64,000 nucleotides of DNA from Hemerocallis citrina (lineage: Eukaryota > Streptophyta > Magnoliopsida > Asparagales > Asphodelaceae), in contig CM030367.1 in assembly GCA_017893485.1 (NCBI GenBank), positions 142,378,848-142,442,847 of the forward strand, read 5' to 3'. The notes under the pieces are model-generated. The model was not told the DNA's origin, did not search any database, and saw only the letters and a list, made by a program, of their open reading frames with translations. The translations under genes were made by a program, and so were the position numbers. Below, piece after piece: positions 1-9,756 of the stretch. Position 1 is the stretch's first letter. Every line of letters begins with the position of its first letter.

Positions 1-311
1 TATTGCGAAGAGTGCACAAACCTACCTTTGCTGTCGAGTACATACTATTGAATGTTTTTGATAACTAAAACTTGATCATATGCTTGTTATAATTGCATGT
101 ATTCATGGGAAATTGTTGTAATCAGTATAGTATGTATATAATGAATGGTAGAAGAAGTTATTGGATTAAAAAGATTGAATCTTGAAGTGGAAAAGGGGTT
201 GAAATCTTTCAGGTCTGAAGGGTATGGTCGAAATTGTGTTTTTGGTGATTTTTTGTGAAATTTTAATCGAATCTGAGTTGTTTGGCACTGAGGTGGTTTG
301 GAAACCATATA

Positions 312-312
312 C

Positions 313-344
<32 letters not shown>
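312..344. repeat. (TA)n(CA)n microsatellite
   Basis: About 11 TA dinucleotides run directly into about five CA dinucleotides. Confidence 0.9.
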
Positions 345-1489
345 GGATTCCTTGATGTTTACTGATACAAATATACACACATACACATATGTATAAACTA
401 TTCCACTGTTTTGAAGAATTTTGTGTGTTTTATGAGGTTTTCAGTTGGATTCTGATTATTTGCATACTGAGATTGAATTAGATATTGCACTACTGCTATT
501 TGATGAGTTTTGATGCTATAACCGATGCCTGAATACCCTAAACATATATATATACATATACTACTTCACTGATTTAAAGAGTTTTGTGAAGATTTACTCT
601 TTTGTGATCTTAATGTGATTTTGCTACGTTTTATAAACTCCTACATGTTATACAAGTTGTATTCGATTATCTCAGAAATTTTGTTTTACAAATTTGGGAT
701 TTTACAAGGTATAATCGATGTATCAGTTGAAACATGCACAAACTTGAAACTGGTTGTATAGCAGCTAGCGGTCGACCGACATTTCTTTAATTCGAGAATT
801 TCCACTTGACAGTTGACTGCCCTGTTTTTGAACTGATTGGGCGGTCGACTGTTAGTTGTTTTACTGACTATTTTATTGAGTTTTTTGTCGTTTCTTTTGA
901 ACGATTATTTCTTCGAACTTATGGATCATTGATCTACTGTTTTAGATGATGTTTTTGCTACAGCTTACAGTATTTTACAGAAAGTTATATTTTGTTTATA
1001 ATAGAATTTAAATTACATTCCTATGACTTTATAAAGAGAGATATATGTGGTTTTCGAAGGAATTGATGTTTTGTGATATTCTACGACTTGAAGATATGAT
1101 TTTCTGCTATTTAATGGATTTGATATTTCATTTGAATTCTGGAATTTTACGAGCACATTAAAAGGAATTGGGATTTTGTTGATTTAAGAAGTTTTCTTTA
1201 TATAAACATTTTGATGATGGAATTATGAGTTTTATTGAAAGATTTGGTATTGATGGTTGAGTTATGAGTCTCTAGAGAGTGAGTGGGACCCTAATTACCG
1301 GCATTTGAGATTTTGTGATTTGGTCAGTTGAGGCTTTGTTGTTGATCAGTTGAGTTAAGTCCGGTAGGGTACACTAACTCTAGGAGATTCGTAATCAATT
1401 AATTAACTTAAAAAGATCAGGACAGGCACTAGATGGTGATATTATGAAATGAGAACATGGGTTATGGATCTCAGTATGGCTTGTGGTGT

Positions 1490-1710
1490 GAGATAATCCT
1501 CGAAATTATCGAGTTGTGAGTGAAATAGTCTCCAGAATTACCTGTGGTGTGGGATTGATCTCCAGAATTATCGGGGTCGATGCGACACTCATGGGGTATT
1601 CGTGTGATGAGGCACCATAGCTTGCGGTGCGGTGTATTCTCGAAGATTCCCAGGTGTGAGTGATAGTCTCCAGAATTATCTGTGGATAGAGATTGACCTC
1701 CGGAATTATC
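1490..1710 (+). repeat. Degenerate repeats of a CCAGAATTATC word
   Basis: The words CTCCAGAATTAT/AC, CTCGAAATTATC and CTCCGGAATTATC recur at irregular spacing with GTGTGAG-like spacers. Chromovirus LTRs often carry such a block, and a comparable one lies in the LTR at 53440-53620. The last copy is cut by the LTR element starting at 1712. Confidence 0.5.
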
Positions 1711-1711
1711 G

Positions 1712-2170
1712 TGTAACACCCCATAATTTTCAAAAATACATATATAGTATATATATAAGAGTTGAATGGTATATGTATACTGATATTAAATAGCTTGATG
1801 GCAAAAGAGGTAAATTTATTGAAAAGGTATTGAATGGGGGGGTCCCACGGGAGAGAAAAGCATAGACATGCTGTTGCTGTGACGAGGCAATTCATGGGGT
1901 GCAGGTCCCACCCGCTGTTGATTTCAGTGGCTTTGGCACTGTGCACTCACGCATGAGAGAGAAACAGTAGAGTAGGTAAGTGGATTTAGTCCCATATCAG
2001 GATTTGATCATAAAATAATAATATATAAATATAATTGCCTATGATCAAGAGTCACCAATTCGGTTAACCACCTTTTGAGAGGCAGCCTGTGTTGGGTAGT
2101 TGTACTACATAGTATCTAATTTGTCTTCTAAATTGTATAAATTGTCCGAGCTCGGGGCAAGGGCGTTACA
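1712..2170 (+). repeat. 5' LTR of the TRIM-like element
   Basis: 459 bp, TG...CA ends. It differs from its partner at 2454 by scattered substitutions and a few one-base indels. Confidence 0.93.
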
Positions 2171-2172
2171 AA

Positions 2173-2184
2173 TGGTATCAGAGT
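2173..2184 (+). other. Primer-binding site, initiator tRNA-Met type
   Basis: TGGTATCAGAGT lies 2 bp after the 5' LTR. The usual plant form complementary to the 3' end of initiator tRNA-Met is TGGTATCAGAGC, so the last base differs. Confidence 0.9.
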
Positions 2185-2418
2185 CGATTTTCGACACCGA
2201 GTGTGGGTAAGAGTGGGTGAGATGTATGCCTGAGATGGAGCTAGCAGATGTTCGGGTAAGTATTGCATGAGAGGGAGCGAGGTTGGGGACAGGTCGCCTG
2301 GGTAAGAGGACTGTACAACCCGCAGAATCAGGGGTACTGTGCAGCTAGCAGAATCAGGGTACTCCACTCCACATCAGCTAGAAAGGAGATCTTGCACTAG
2401 ATTGTGCATGCTTCGTGC

Positions 2419-2434
2419 TCAGCGAGGACGCTGA
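2419..2434 (+). other. Conserved hairpin before the polypurine tract
   Basis: TCAGCG-AGGA-CGCTGA is a perfect 6-bp stem with a 4-base loop. The same hairpin sits at the matching place in the relative at 44867-46009 (positions 45341-45356). Sequence between the two interiors is otherwise only partly conserved. Confidence 0.75.
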
Positions 2435-2440
2435 TTTCTA

Positions 2441-2453
2441 AATGGGGGGTGTA
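2441..2453 (+). other. Polypurine tract
   Basis: AATGGGGGGTGTA immediately precedes the 3' LTR, as expected for the plus-strand DNA primer. Confidence 0.8.
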
Positions 2454-2910
2454 TGTAACACCCCGTAATTTTCAAAAATACATATATATTATATATATAA
2501 GAGTTGAATGGTATATGTATATTGATATTAAATAGCTTGATGGCAAAAGAGGTATATTTATTGAAAAGGTATTGGATGGGGGGTCCCACGGGAGAGAACA
2601 GCATAGACATGCTGTTGCTGTGATATGGCAATTCAAGGGGGGCGGGTCCACCCACTATTGATTTCAGTGGCTTTGGCACTGTGCACTCACGCAGGAGAGA
2701 GAAACAGTGCAGTAGGTAAGTGGATTTAGTCCCATATCGGGATTTGATCATAAAATAATAATATATAAATATAATTACCTATGATCAAGAGTCACCAATT
2801 CGGTTAACCACCTTTTGAGAGGCAGCCTGTGGTGGGCAGTTGTACTACATAGTATCTAATTTGTCTTCTAAATTGTATAAATTGTCCGAGCTCGGGGCAG
2901 GGGCGTTACA
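2454..2910 (+). repeat. 3' LTR of the TRIM-like element
   Basis: 457 bp, TGTAACACCCC to GCGTTACA, followed by the TSD TATCG. Confidence 0.93.
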
Positions 2911-2915
2911 TATCG

Positions 2916-3620
2916 AGGCATGGGCTAATACTCACAGTTTATCTAAATCTCATAGTAGTCATCGTAGTAGGATTAATTGCATAGCGAGGGATTAAACCCT
3001 ATAAAGTGGAGAACGTTAAGGGCTTGCACCGGATCTATGTAGAGTGGGGAGTATAGATTCGACAAGTGTGCATCAGAGAGTTAGCATACAGAAATGGTAT
3101 TTTCTTGACTTGGTTTTTATGCATGTTGTTTTTTTTGTTTTCCTACACTTGACACTTAGTCTAGTTTCACTTAATGTTTTCATGTTTTATTTATTGTTAT
3201 TTCTTATTCCATTTATTACTACTGTTGATACATGTTGTTTATGACTCTATCCCTTATGTTTTATCATGTTGTATTTCTTTTTATGTCACTCACACCGTTA
3301 TGGCTGACCGCTGTAGTTTTGGGGGTTAGGGTTATCTCTAGTCTCATATTTTATAGGTAGGTACCTATAGCTTGGGATTGGATGCATACGGTAGATTGCT
3401 TATGTGGCTTATGTAAATTGTAAAAGAATGTGTAGTAAATGAAAGAATTTGTAATTCAAGGTGTTTAATTTTCCGCTGTATTTTGTAAAGAATTGATGTA
3501 ATAAACATTGAAAAAAAAATTATCTGTGTTTTAGCTATATTTACTATTACGATTGAGGTTGATGCTGGGAATTGTGCCACGTATTTCTGAGATATTATAT
3601 TGAAAATTTGGGGGGCTACA
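2916..3620 (+). other. Continuation of the decayed LTR
   Basis: After the inserted element the outer repeat resumes. Its order (a GAGGGATTAAACCCTATAA phrase, T-rich stretch, a CTCACACCG...GCTGACCG phrase, short purine-rich tail) mirrors the last third of the LTR ending at 54249. It may end at GGGGGCTACA (3611-3620), followed by a degraded TGGTAT-like phrase. No gene seen. Confidence 0.35.
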
Positions 3621-4277
3621 ATGGGTATGGATTTTGAACTTGTTTAGAAATTAACAGGTTGCAGGAGCAGATCGAATGACGAGTTGAACTCCAGACTTGC
3701 TTTGTCGCAAGTTGCTAGAGTAACTTTGAGCCATGGGTATGGACTCTGAACCCGTCTTATAGAGAGCTTTTAACGAGTTTTTGGTGTCATTTTTCTGTAT
3801 AAGTTTGACACTCATGTCATTGTTTGTATGCATAGAGTTGTACAAGAATTTTGAAAAAATTAATACAACATTTTCATGGAAAATAAAACTAAACGGTTGC
3901 TGTAATGGCTGGTCGTTGTTACATGCGGTGACAGGTAGTGGAAGCGGTCTTTATTGAAAAGTGAACTGAATGGTTGCTCTAGTGCTTGATCTTTACTACA
4001 AATTGAGAATATTTTCTACTACTACGAAGAGAGTACGTTTTAGAGGCCCTCGTTCAACCTCATAAGGTTTTCTACTTTCCAAGACCCTGCTGATATCTTA
4101 TTGCCCCCCGGATGTTGAAGTTGATGAGCCATTAGGCAAACAACTTGGTAGACCTTGCCTGGACTTGCTTGTTTTCTTTCCGTTGAATGAGCGGAGTGGC
4201 TTCAGGCGGGGATTCAGGTTTATTACTGTGTTATGATGAGAACTAGTTTGGACCTGGTGAGAGATGATTTGACAGGT
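3621..4277. other. No recognisable gene
   Basis: Both strands have only short frames without recognisable motifs. It lies downstream of the minus-strand protease fragment, where RT should start, but I see no RT motif, so the polymerase part was deleted or is beyond recognition. Confidence 0.5.
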
Positions 4278-4828
4278 TTAAAAGTTCTTGGTAGGATTGT
4301 TTATGACAGTGGCTTCAAACTTGTTTACATCCTTAGAATTGCGACTGCTTTCTAGCGGTAACTCTATGGCATCGAGGGAGAGAACCGAGCCCCCCATTAT
4401 AGCAGTGTAGCATGCTCGTACTGCCTGTTGGCTCCCTACATCTTGGCCTACACCTACTGTTGTTGGGAACTTCATTTTCATGTGGTAGGCAGAAGCAACA
4501 GCATGGAAGGCCGCTAGGCCTGGATGGCCAAATATTGCATTGTACGCGGCTTTGGCGTTGACTTCCATAAAGTCCAGTGCTTCCATTCGAGTTGCGGGGC
4601 TTTTCCTACTGTCACATCAAGTGTGACAATTCCTTCTATTTGAATGGGTACACTGGAGAATCTGTGGAGTGTATAACCAGCTGTCTTGAGTCGGTCTCGG
4701 GAGAGCTTGAGGGCATTAAAAGTGTTCATGAAAATGATGTTTACTGAGTTACCATTGTCCACCAGGATGCGGTGTACCTCATGATTCACCATGCAAAGGT
4801 TTATGACCAATGCGTCGTAGTGAGGCAT
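4278..4828 (-). pseudogene. Tat-type Ty3/gypsy protease fragment
   Basis: Two overlapping minus-strand frames together match the protease region of Tat-lineage gag-pol, closely resembling the plus-strand copy at 11794-12276. The first contains the aspartic-protease motif as LVDNGNSVNIIF, where plant Tat elements usually read VDNGSSVNILF. The second has NAKAAYNAIFGHPGLAA and AYHMKMKFPT, matching the downstream region in the other copy. A frameshift near 4580 splits them. The catalytic Asp is present, but the reading frame is lost and RT does not follow. Confidence 0.8.
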
Positions 4829-5033
4829 TCAGACACCTTGTAAGCCCTTGTCGAAAAAAGATATCGGGACCCCTGTGCTCTTGGCAGGTGGGATGTTATC
4901 TATGCAGTTGACTTTCCTGAAGAAAGCTTTGTGGAAGGAGTTGGAATCTCCCCCAACTGGGACTCCATGAATGGAGTGGAGAACGGCTATGTGTTCAGAG
5001 TCTTGCAATTCGGATGGCCTCTCTTGACACTTA

Positions 5034-5258
5034 TTAGGCCCCGGGGCGGAGGGTTTTCGGCGTTGTTATCTTTCTGAATGAATTTGGAGAGATAGCCCAA
5101 CAAATCATGCCTTCAAGTTCTTCTTTAAGGACTCGACAGTTGTCAGTAATGTCTCCATGATCTCTGTAAAATGCGCACCACTTAATTTTGTCTCTTCTCT
5201 TGCTAGACGTTGACATATTGGGGGGAGGGTGGATTATTCCATCCTTCTCAACTTCCAT
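5034..5258 (-). pseudogene. Tat-type gag C-terminal zinc-binding segment
   Basis: The frame contains CAFYRDHGDITDNCRVLKEE, the C-x2-[FY]-x-x-H-x-G-H/D-x-T-x-x-C pattern typical of the C-terminal Gag of plant Tat elements (the copy at 11440 reads CRFHRNHGHDTDDCRALKDE). The usual second His is Asp here. It lies between the gag core (higher coordinates) and the protease (lower coordinates), the expected order on the minus strand. Confidence 0.75.
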
Positions 5259-5499
5259 GAGGATGGCTGATACGCTTGCGTTGAGAGTGAACTTGTCGAA
5301 GCGTGGTGCTGGAGGTAGAAGATGTTGACCCGCGCAGTCTTTCTGAAACTTCCTGGGTTCTTCCTCGCTTGTATTCTTCCATTTTTTCCGGAAGATAAAT
5401 AGTTCTTGCCTTGAGGATAAAGAGCTTCCTGAACTCTGATATATTTGTCACTCCTTTCCAGGAGTATAGTGATATTTTTGGGTGGCTTTTTTGCGAAGG

Positions 5500-5900
5500 A
5501 GGCTTACAGGTCTTTGTTAGTGACGTTGTGGCGGAAGGCGGCGGCCGCAACTAACGAATTTAAGGAGGAGATGGACCTTGCTTCGGCTGTGAAGCGTTTG
5601 ATAAAGTCTTTCAGCAGTTCTCCATCTCTTTGCATCAGTTCCAACAGGGAGGCACTTGTTTTTTAGCCTTTCGGCTGGTAATGAAGTGCCCTATGAAAAG
5701 CTCAAGCTGGTCGAAGGATAATATTGACTCTGGAGTGCGGCGGGAGTACCATTCCCTTGTTGATCCTTTCAGTGTTGCGGAGAATGTTCGACACATAAGC
5801 ACATCAATGGCGTTGTAGACCATCATGAGGGTCTTGAAACTCTCGATATGGTCAGTCGGATTTGATTCCCCATCATATGATTCGAATTAAGGAACTTTGA
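5500..5900 (-). pseudogene. Tat-type gag core fragment
   Basis: The minus-strand frame at 5635-5826 contains CRTFSATLKGSTREWYSRRT, the retrotransposon gag core (usual form ...F-A-T-L-K-G-x-A-x-x-W-Y). It matches the plus-strand gag near 10830-10890. Further core sequence continues toward 5500 in a shifted frame. No intact frame links it to the zinc segment. Confidence 0.75.
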
Positions 5901-6529
5901 AGTCTTTTGGGATAGGTGCATGGAGGATGGTTTTTTTGAAAGCAGGTCGACTGGGGCGGTAGGCCTTGCTGCAGTGGTTTTCCTCATTCTTCATCTGCTC
6001 TAGACGATCTTCTACATCTCGGATACGACGAAGGACTTGGTCGTCCTTCCCCTTGGATCCATTTGAGTCGGTGGATCATTCTTTAGGGGGGCTGGCCCAA
6101 ATATTAACTACCTTGGATAGCTCGAAGGATGTCGAGCTTGAACTTATCCAATTTGGCCCTAGTGACTGGGGCATCTTTCTCTTTGTTCTGCTTAAGAAGC
6201 TTTCAACTCTCACGAGTCGGGCTTCTTATTGCGGTGCACCCCCTGTGAGAAGAGGATTACCTTGATCTCTGTATAGGAGAGTTGCTTCTCCGGTTTACCT
6301 GAAATTCTTAGCGGGAGGCCTCATTGGCGCATCTCTCATCCAAATGGATTCGTAGATCAGTTCCTTGTTACCATGCACTGATGATTTGGCTGAGGTCTCT
6401 AGACCCCCGAGGTCCTCACGATGCCATTAAATTGGTTGAATCATTATGGATTGAGACACGGTCGTGCAGAGGATGATGTTCATGGCGGCTTTGTCGAGAG
6501 CCCCCGGTGCCTTTACATTGAAAGGAGCT

Positions 6530-6645
6530 TGACTAGGCTATCGGGGTGACTATTGAGGAGGAGCTTGATCTTCCACAGGAGGAGCTGGTTGACGAAGAGA
6601 GTTGGTGTGACGGCTTGAGGATGCCGCTCTGCCTCTTAGTCATGG
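6530..6645 (-). pseudogene. Tat-type gag N-terminus
   Basis: The minus-strand ATG at 6643-6645 opens MTKRQSGILKPSHQL..., followed by a Ser/Pro-rich stretch. It sits at the same distance from the LTR end as the ATG at 9757 (MPPKRKS...) in the plus-strand element. The frame stops at about 6533. Between here and the core (5900) the low-complexity gag linker is only weakly visible. Confidence 0.55.
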
Positions 6646-6891
6646 TGGCATGGCGGTAAGTCTGATTTGTGTAGTTTGCCGCAGACGGTGACAATCTGTT
6701 GCAGTTTATTTTGGTATGGGAGCAAACAGATAGTGAGTTAATAATGGAAACTACTAAAAGCCTCACCTTTGATCTTTGCTGTGAAATGCAGTTAGAGATC
6801 CTGAGATTGAATTTGGATCGTTAATTGAACACCATGATCTGGATCCGATAGTTGCTGACGCGGCCGATGGACCTACAAAAAGCCTGAAACA

Positions 6892-6908
6892 CCGGGGGTT
6901 AGCCCCGG
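6892..6908 (-). other. LTR hairpin CCGGGG/CCCCGG
   Basis: A 6-bp perfect stem with a 5-base loop, downstream of the TATA box. The Retand LTRs have a different but equally perfect stem at this position (9528-9543 and 22027-22042). Confidence 0.7.
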
Positions 6909-7002
6909 CAACAGACCCTCCGATGCTCAAGTCCGAACCAGAAAGAGAAAGAGAGTTTTAGAGAAAAAATGTTGATTACCTTCTAACCGAAGAGGGGGGA
7001 TG

Positions 7003-7012
7003 GTATTTATAG
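7003..7012 (-). promoter_or_regulatory. LTR TATA box
   Basis: The complement reads TATAAATACC, the same core promoter as in the two Retand-type LTRs (9419 and 21918). Confidence 0.7.
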
Positions 7013-7331
7013 GCATGAGAAACAGTACAGGAGATTGAAATGAATCCATTAGATTGACTATGAATTCATTATCTCCTATTCGAATCTCCCCCTCAAATGA
7101 TCAGCTCTCTTGTTTGGGGATAAGAGATTTGACTAACAACCCTCATGGGCTGAGTCTCTCTTAGTGAACCTAATCTATCTCTTTTTATGGGCTTGAAAGA
7201 GACTCATGTCTTGTAAAGGAGCCTGAAGAAGTGCCAAACCTGTTAAAGAGGCCCGTTATGATTGATTTTCCTATAGAAGAATTGAGATCTGTGCTGGAAT
7301 CATATGACCCTGATTTGCTGCAATTTTTACC

Positions 7332-7333
<2 letters not shown>

Positions 7334-7378
<45 letters not shown>
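7334..7378. repeat. (TA)n microsatellite
   Basis: About 22 TA units directly left of the MITE. Confidence 0.95.
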
Positions 7379-7381
<3 letters not shown>

Positions 7382-7383
7382 AA

Positions 7384-7732
7384 CCTTCTGTTGTGCACTA
7401 GCCATGGTGTGCACTCCGTGTGCACTCGGCCTTCGGGCTCATTTTGACGATCTGATTCGTTCACATTGATCTACACGTCTAAAATAGTCTAAATATGTAA
7501 AATCAAGTTATTTTTACCCATCCATCATGTCATTATAAAAAACAACGATATTCAGTCATACAATTTGGTAACACTTCAATTCATGTGGAAATGAATTTTA
7601 AATGTCTCGATTTGACATATTTTGACTAATTTAAACGTGCAGATCAATGTCAATGGTTCGGATTGTCGATATGAAGGTCCGAAGGCCGAGTGCGCATAGA
7701 GTGCACACTTAGCTAGTGCACAACTAAAAGGG
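7384..7732. mobile_element. MITE with long imperfect terminal inverted repeats
   Basis: About 349 bp. The left end (TTGTGCACTAGCC...GTGCACTCGGCCTTCGG) matches the reverse complement of the right end (TTGTGCACTAGCT...GCACTCGGCCTTCGG) over about 50 bp, with further inverted similarity inside. There is no coding capacity. Left flank is (TA)n and right flank TATATA then (TAA)n, so a TA target duplication is likely but cannot be proved. The setting resembles microsatellite-associated MITEs known from rice. Confidence 0.8.

Positions 7733-7736
<4 letters not shown>

Positions 7737-7799
<63 letters not shown>
7737..7799. repeat. (TAA)n microsatellite
   Basis: About 20 ATA/TAA units follow the MITE. 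Confidence 0.95.
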
Positions 7800-7800
<1 letters not shown>

Positions 7801-7801
<1 letters not shown>

Positions 7802-8720
7802 CATAATATTCGCAATTAGATACAACCCCATCGATGCCATAAAGAAATTCTGGAACGAAAGACACTACTAACAAAATATAGAGAACAATAACAAGAACAA
7901 AAAGTACAAAGAAAAGTATCATCATCAAGCTTTGAACTCGACAGACTAAACTTGAACTCGCGTCTTCCATAGCAGTCTGAAACACAGCAACAACGAAGAG
8001 CAACATCCAGAACATCAAAGAATGGGAACACAAAATGAAGTAGACCATCACCAAGAAGGAGGGGCTAGCATGAAAAAGATGCATCCAGAGCTCTAGCAAG
8101 AGAGAAACATCAACAAAGCAAACAATAGAGAAGACAACGATAACGGCTGAAAAAAACTACCTTAAAAAACCCAAAAATATACACAAACTGTAACAGCCAA
8201 CCAGCATGAAGATTAAACAACCAGAGGAGCCAAAATCACTTTCGAATCGAGGTTGTACCACTGAACATCACATGAGACAAGAATCAACACTGCACAAAAT
8301 AGGAGAATATCAAAACAATCCTATTAAATATGAAAATTAAGGCACTAAATTTATACCCGGATGAACAAGAGACGACACAACAACATCAAGATTACTACGT
8401 TTTAATAGATTCCGTTTTATTAGGAGGGAGGATACTCGCTCATAAATGAGAAAAATAAAGAATGTCCTCGATCAGGTGATCAATAGTGTGGAATTTTTTG
8501 GTGAAGATCCGATTGTTTATTTCTTTCCAAATAACCCAAACGACTGCCATCATGGTAATATCACAAGATAGTCTAAAATTGCGATGGACTTTCCTATTTC
8601 TCCAAGAGCACCACCACAAAGTTATGGTTCCCGGTTTGCCACGAATATGCTATGCGTTCTTGCAAATGTACTAAATCGGTTGGGTGAAAGAACAACGAAT
8701 AAAAAAAATGGTTATTTGAA
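7801..8720 (-). pseudogene. LINE (non-LTR retrotransposon) 3' remnant
   Basis: The minus strand near 8440-8560 encodes VVWVIWKEINNRIFTKKF, the typical C-terminal stretch of plant L1-type ORF2 (usual form W-x-I-W-K-x-R-N-x-R-x-F). Frames are broken on both sides, and no RT or endonuclease motif remains. What follows on the minus strand (8400 to 7800) is T-rich and could be the 3' UTR. There is no poly(A) tail on that strand, because the (TAA)n tract lies in the wrong sense. A fragment only. Confidence 0.5.
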
Positions 8721-8926
8721 TCTTCGTTGTTTTTACACATAACACATTTTTAACCCAAAGCTAAATTATTTTTAGTGAAGTGGGTTTTACACTGTATATG
8801 GTTTCAATATATGAAGAAGATATGAGTCTCCTCCCCTGTAATTAAAAAACAACTTCACTAACAGTCATCGCTCATTTTCCTCCACCTCCATTCCGTCATC
8901 CTCCACTATCTCTCCATGACTTCACC

Positions 8927-8959
8927 ATCATTTGGATCATTTGTTGAGATCCAAATGAT
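8927..8959. other. Perfect 12-bp hairpin
   Basis: ATCATTTGGATC, a 9-base loop, then GATCCAAATGAT. It is isolated in otherwise unremarkable sequence (8720-9118); there is no U-tract, so it is not an obvious terminator. Confidence 0.7.
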
Positions 8960-9418
8960 CAATTTAATAAAATGGGCATGTAATTTAGTTGAACATCATC
9001 AAAGATAAAATATTTACTTCATAGTTTCACAGATTCTGGTACAAGTGTCCATCTTGAATCAATGACTGGGTTTGATTTCTTTTTTTTCTTTCTTGGGCTA
9101 CAAAAGAGGAATGTGTATTGATATGGTTAGAAATGGGGTTAAATCAGAACCATTCAAATTGGGCACGAATCTTAAAGTTTACAAGGGCAAGATGGTAATT
9201 TCACCTACAGATGGATCTAAAATGGGAACTGGGTCTCCTCTCTTGGACCCAACAACCCGTGAACGGATCTGCTCAACTGAGAACGGGTCCCAACCTATTT
9301 GGAGGCAGTTCAAGAAGATAGGGAGAAATCTTGATCTGCCAGGCGGTTCTAACTACCTCTATCAGCCACACCGGGAAGTAGGGATTCATTCTCTTCCTGA
9401 AACAGATCCCCACGGTGA

Positions 9419-9428
9419 CTATAAATAC
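9419..9428 (+). promoter_or_regulatory. LTR TATA box
   Basis: ACTATAAATACCC context, about 110 bp before the LTR hairpin and 265 bp before the LTR end. Transcription of the retroelement should start about 30 bp downstream. Confidence 0.75.
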
Positions 9429-9527
9429 CCTTTACCTCCTACCGTTATAAGGTGATCACTCTTTGCCTACCTAATGCTCTTTCTTTTCCTTTTTTGAGTA
9501 TTGACTAGAGCGTCGGAGGGTTCGTCG

Positions 9528-9543
9528 CCGGGATCCATCCCGG
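9528..9543 (+). other. LTR hairpin CCGGGAT/ATCCCGG
   Basis: A perfect 7-bp stem with a 2-base centre. It is kept in the 3' LTR (22027-22042) and replaced by a different stem in the related LTR at 6697-7333. Confidence 0.75.
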
Positions 9544-9687
9544 TGTTTCGAACATTTATGCAGGTCTACGGGAGCACCAAGGAGTCCGCCTATCAACAAG
9601 GGAAGAGGTCAGATTTTTCCCTTTCGAGTTCTTGCGAATCTATAAATTCATCTGATTGCCCCCACACCGAAATCAGCGGCAACAGAT

Positions 9688-9703
9688 TGGCGCCATCTGT
9701 AGG
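9688..9703 (+). other. Primer-binding site, TGGCGCCATCTGTAGG
   Basis: It begins 3 bp after the 5' LTR. Many plant Tat and Athila elements have a TGGCGCC-type primer site; I do not assign the tRNA. Confidence 0.8.
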
Positions 9704-9756
9704 AACACTCGAATAGCTACCCGACTCTCCTCCTTCAACCAAAGCCACTCCTAGCC

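Larger units (their letters stand above)
1..1711 (+). other. AT-rich decayed repeat, probably part of a chromovirus LTR
   Basis: No reading frame here looks like a gene. The stretch is AT-rich, and near 1300-1710 it has the look of a long Ty3/gypsy LTR, including repeated words such as CCAGAATTATC. The part after the inserted element (2916 on) has the phrase GAGGGATTAAACCCTATAA, very like one in the complete chromovirus LTR near 53725. I infer a distant relative of that LTR; its left end is outside the window. A GGTCGACC palindrome lies near 768 and a related GGTCGACTG near 842. Confidence 0.4.
1712..2910 (+). mobile_element. Short coding-free LTR retrotransposon (TRIM-like), TSD TATCG
   Basis: A complete non-autonomous LTR element of 1199 bp. 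Two LTRs (1712-2170 and 2454-2910) start TGTAACACCCC and end GCGTTACA, and each side carries TATCG (1707-1711 and 2911-2915). The 283-bp interior has a primer-binding site and a polypurine tract but no coding capacity, so Gag and polymerase must have come from another element. The LTRs look roughly 95% identical by eye. LTR ends and interior match the minus-strand element at 44867-46009, so both are one group. It resembles a chromovirus from which everything between the primer site and the tract was lost. Confidence 0.95.
6697..7333 (-). repeat. 5' LTR of the minus-strand Tat-like element
   Basis: The 3' end is fixed at CAACA (complement of 6697-6701), next to a degraded primer site. It carries a minus-strand TATA box (complement of 7003-7012) and, about 110 bp downstream, a GC-rich hairpin (6892-6908). 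Both lie as in the LTRs at 9119 and 21606. The other end is lost in the (TA)n tract, so the length is approximate and no TSD was found. Its partner LTR was not found. Confidence 0.6.
9119..9684 (+). repeat. 5' LTR (Retand-type)
   Basis: 566 bp. Contains a TATA box (9419-9428) and the hairpin at 9528-9543, and matches 21606-22181. The 3' LTR has an extra short insertion near 21825. Confidence 0.92.

Noticed and set aside
7737..7799. Tail of the LINE remnant
   Set aside because: In the sense of the LINE (minus strand) the tract is T-rich, not A-rich.
7576..8099. Frames with long Tyr or Ile runs
   Set aside because: Translations of the (TAA)n microsatellite.
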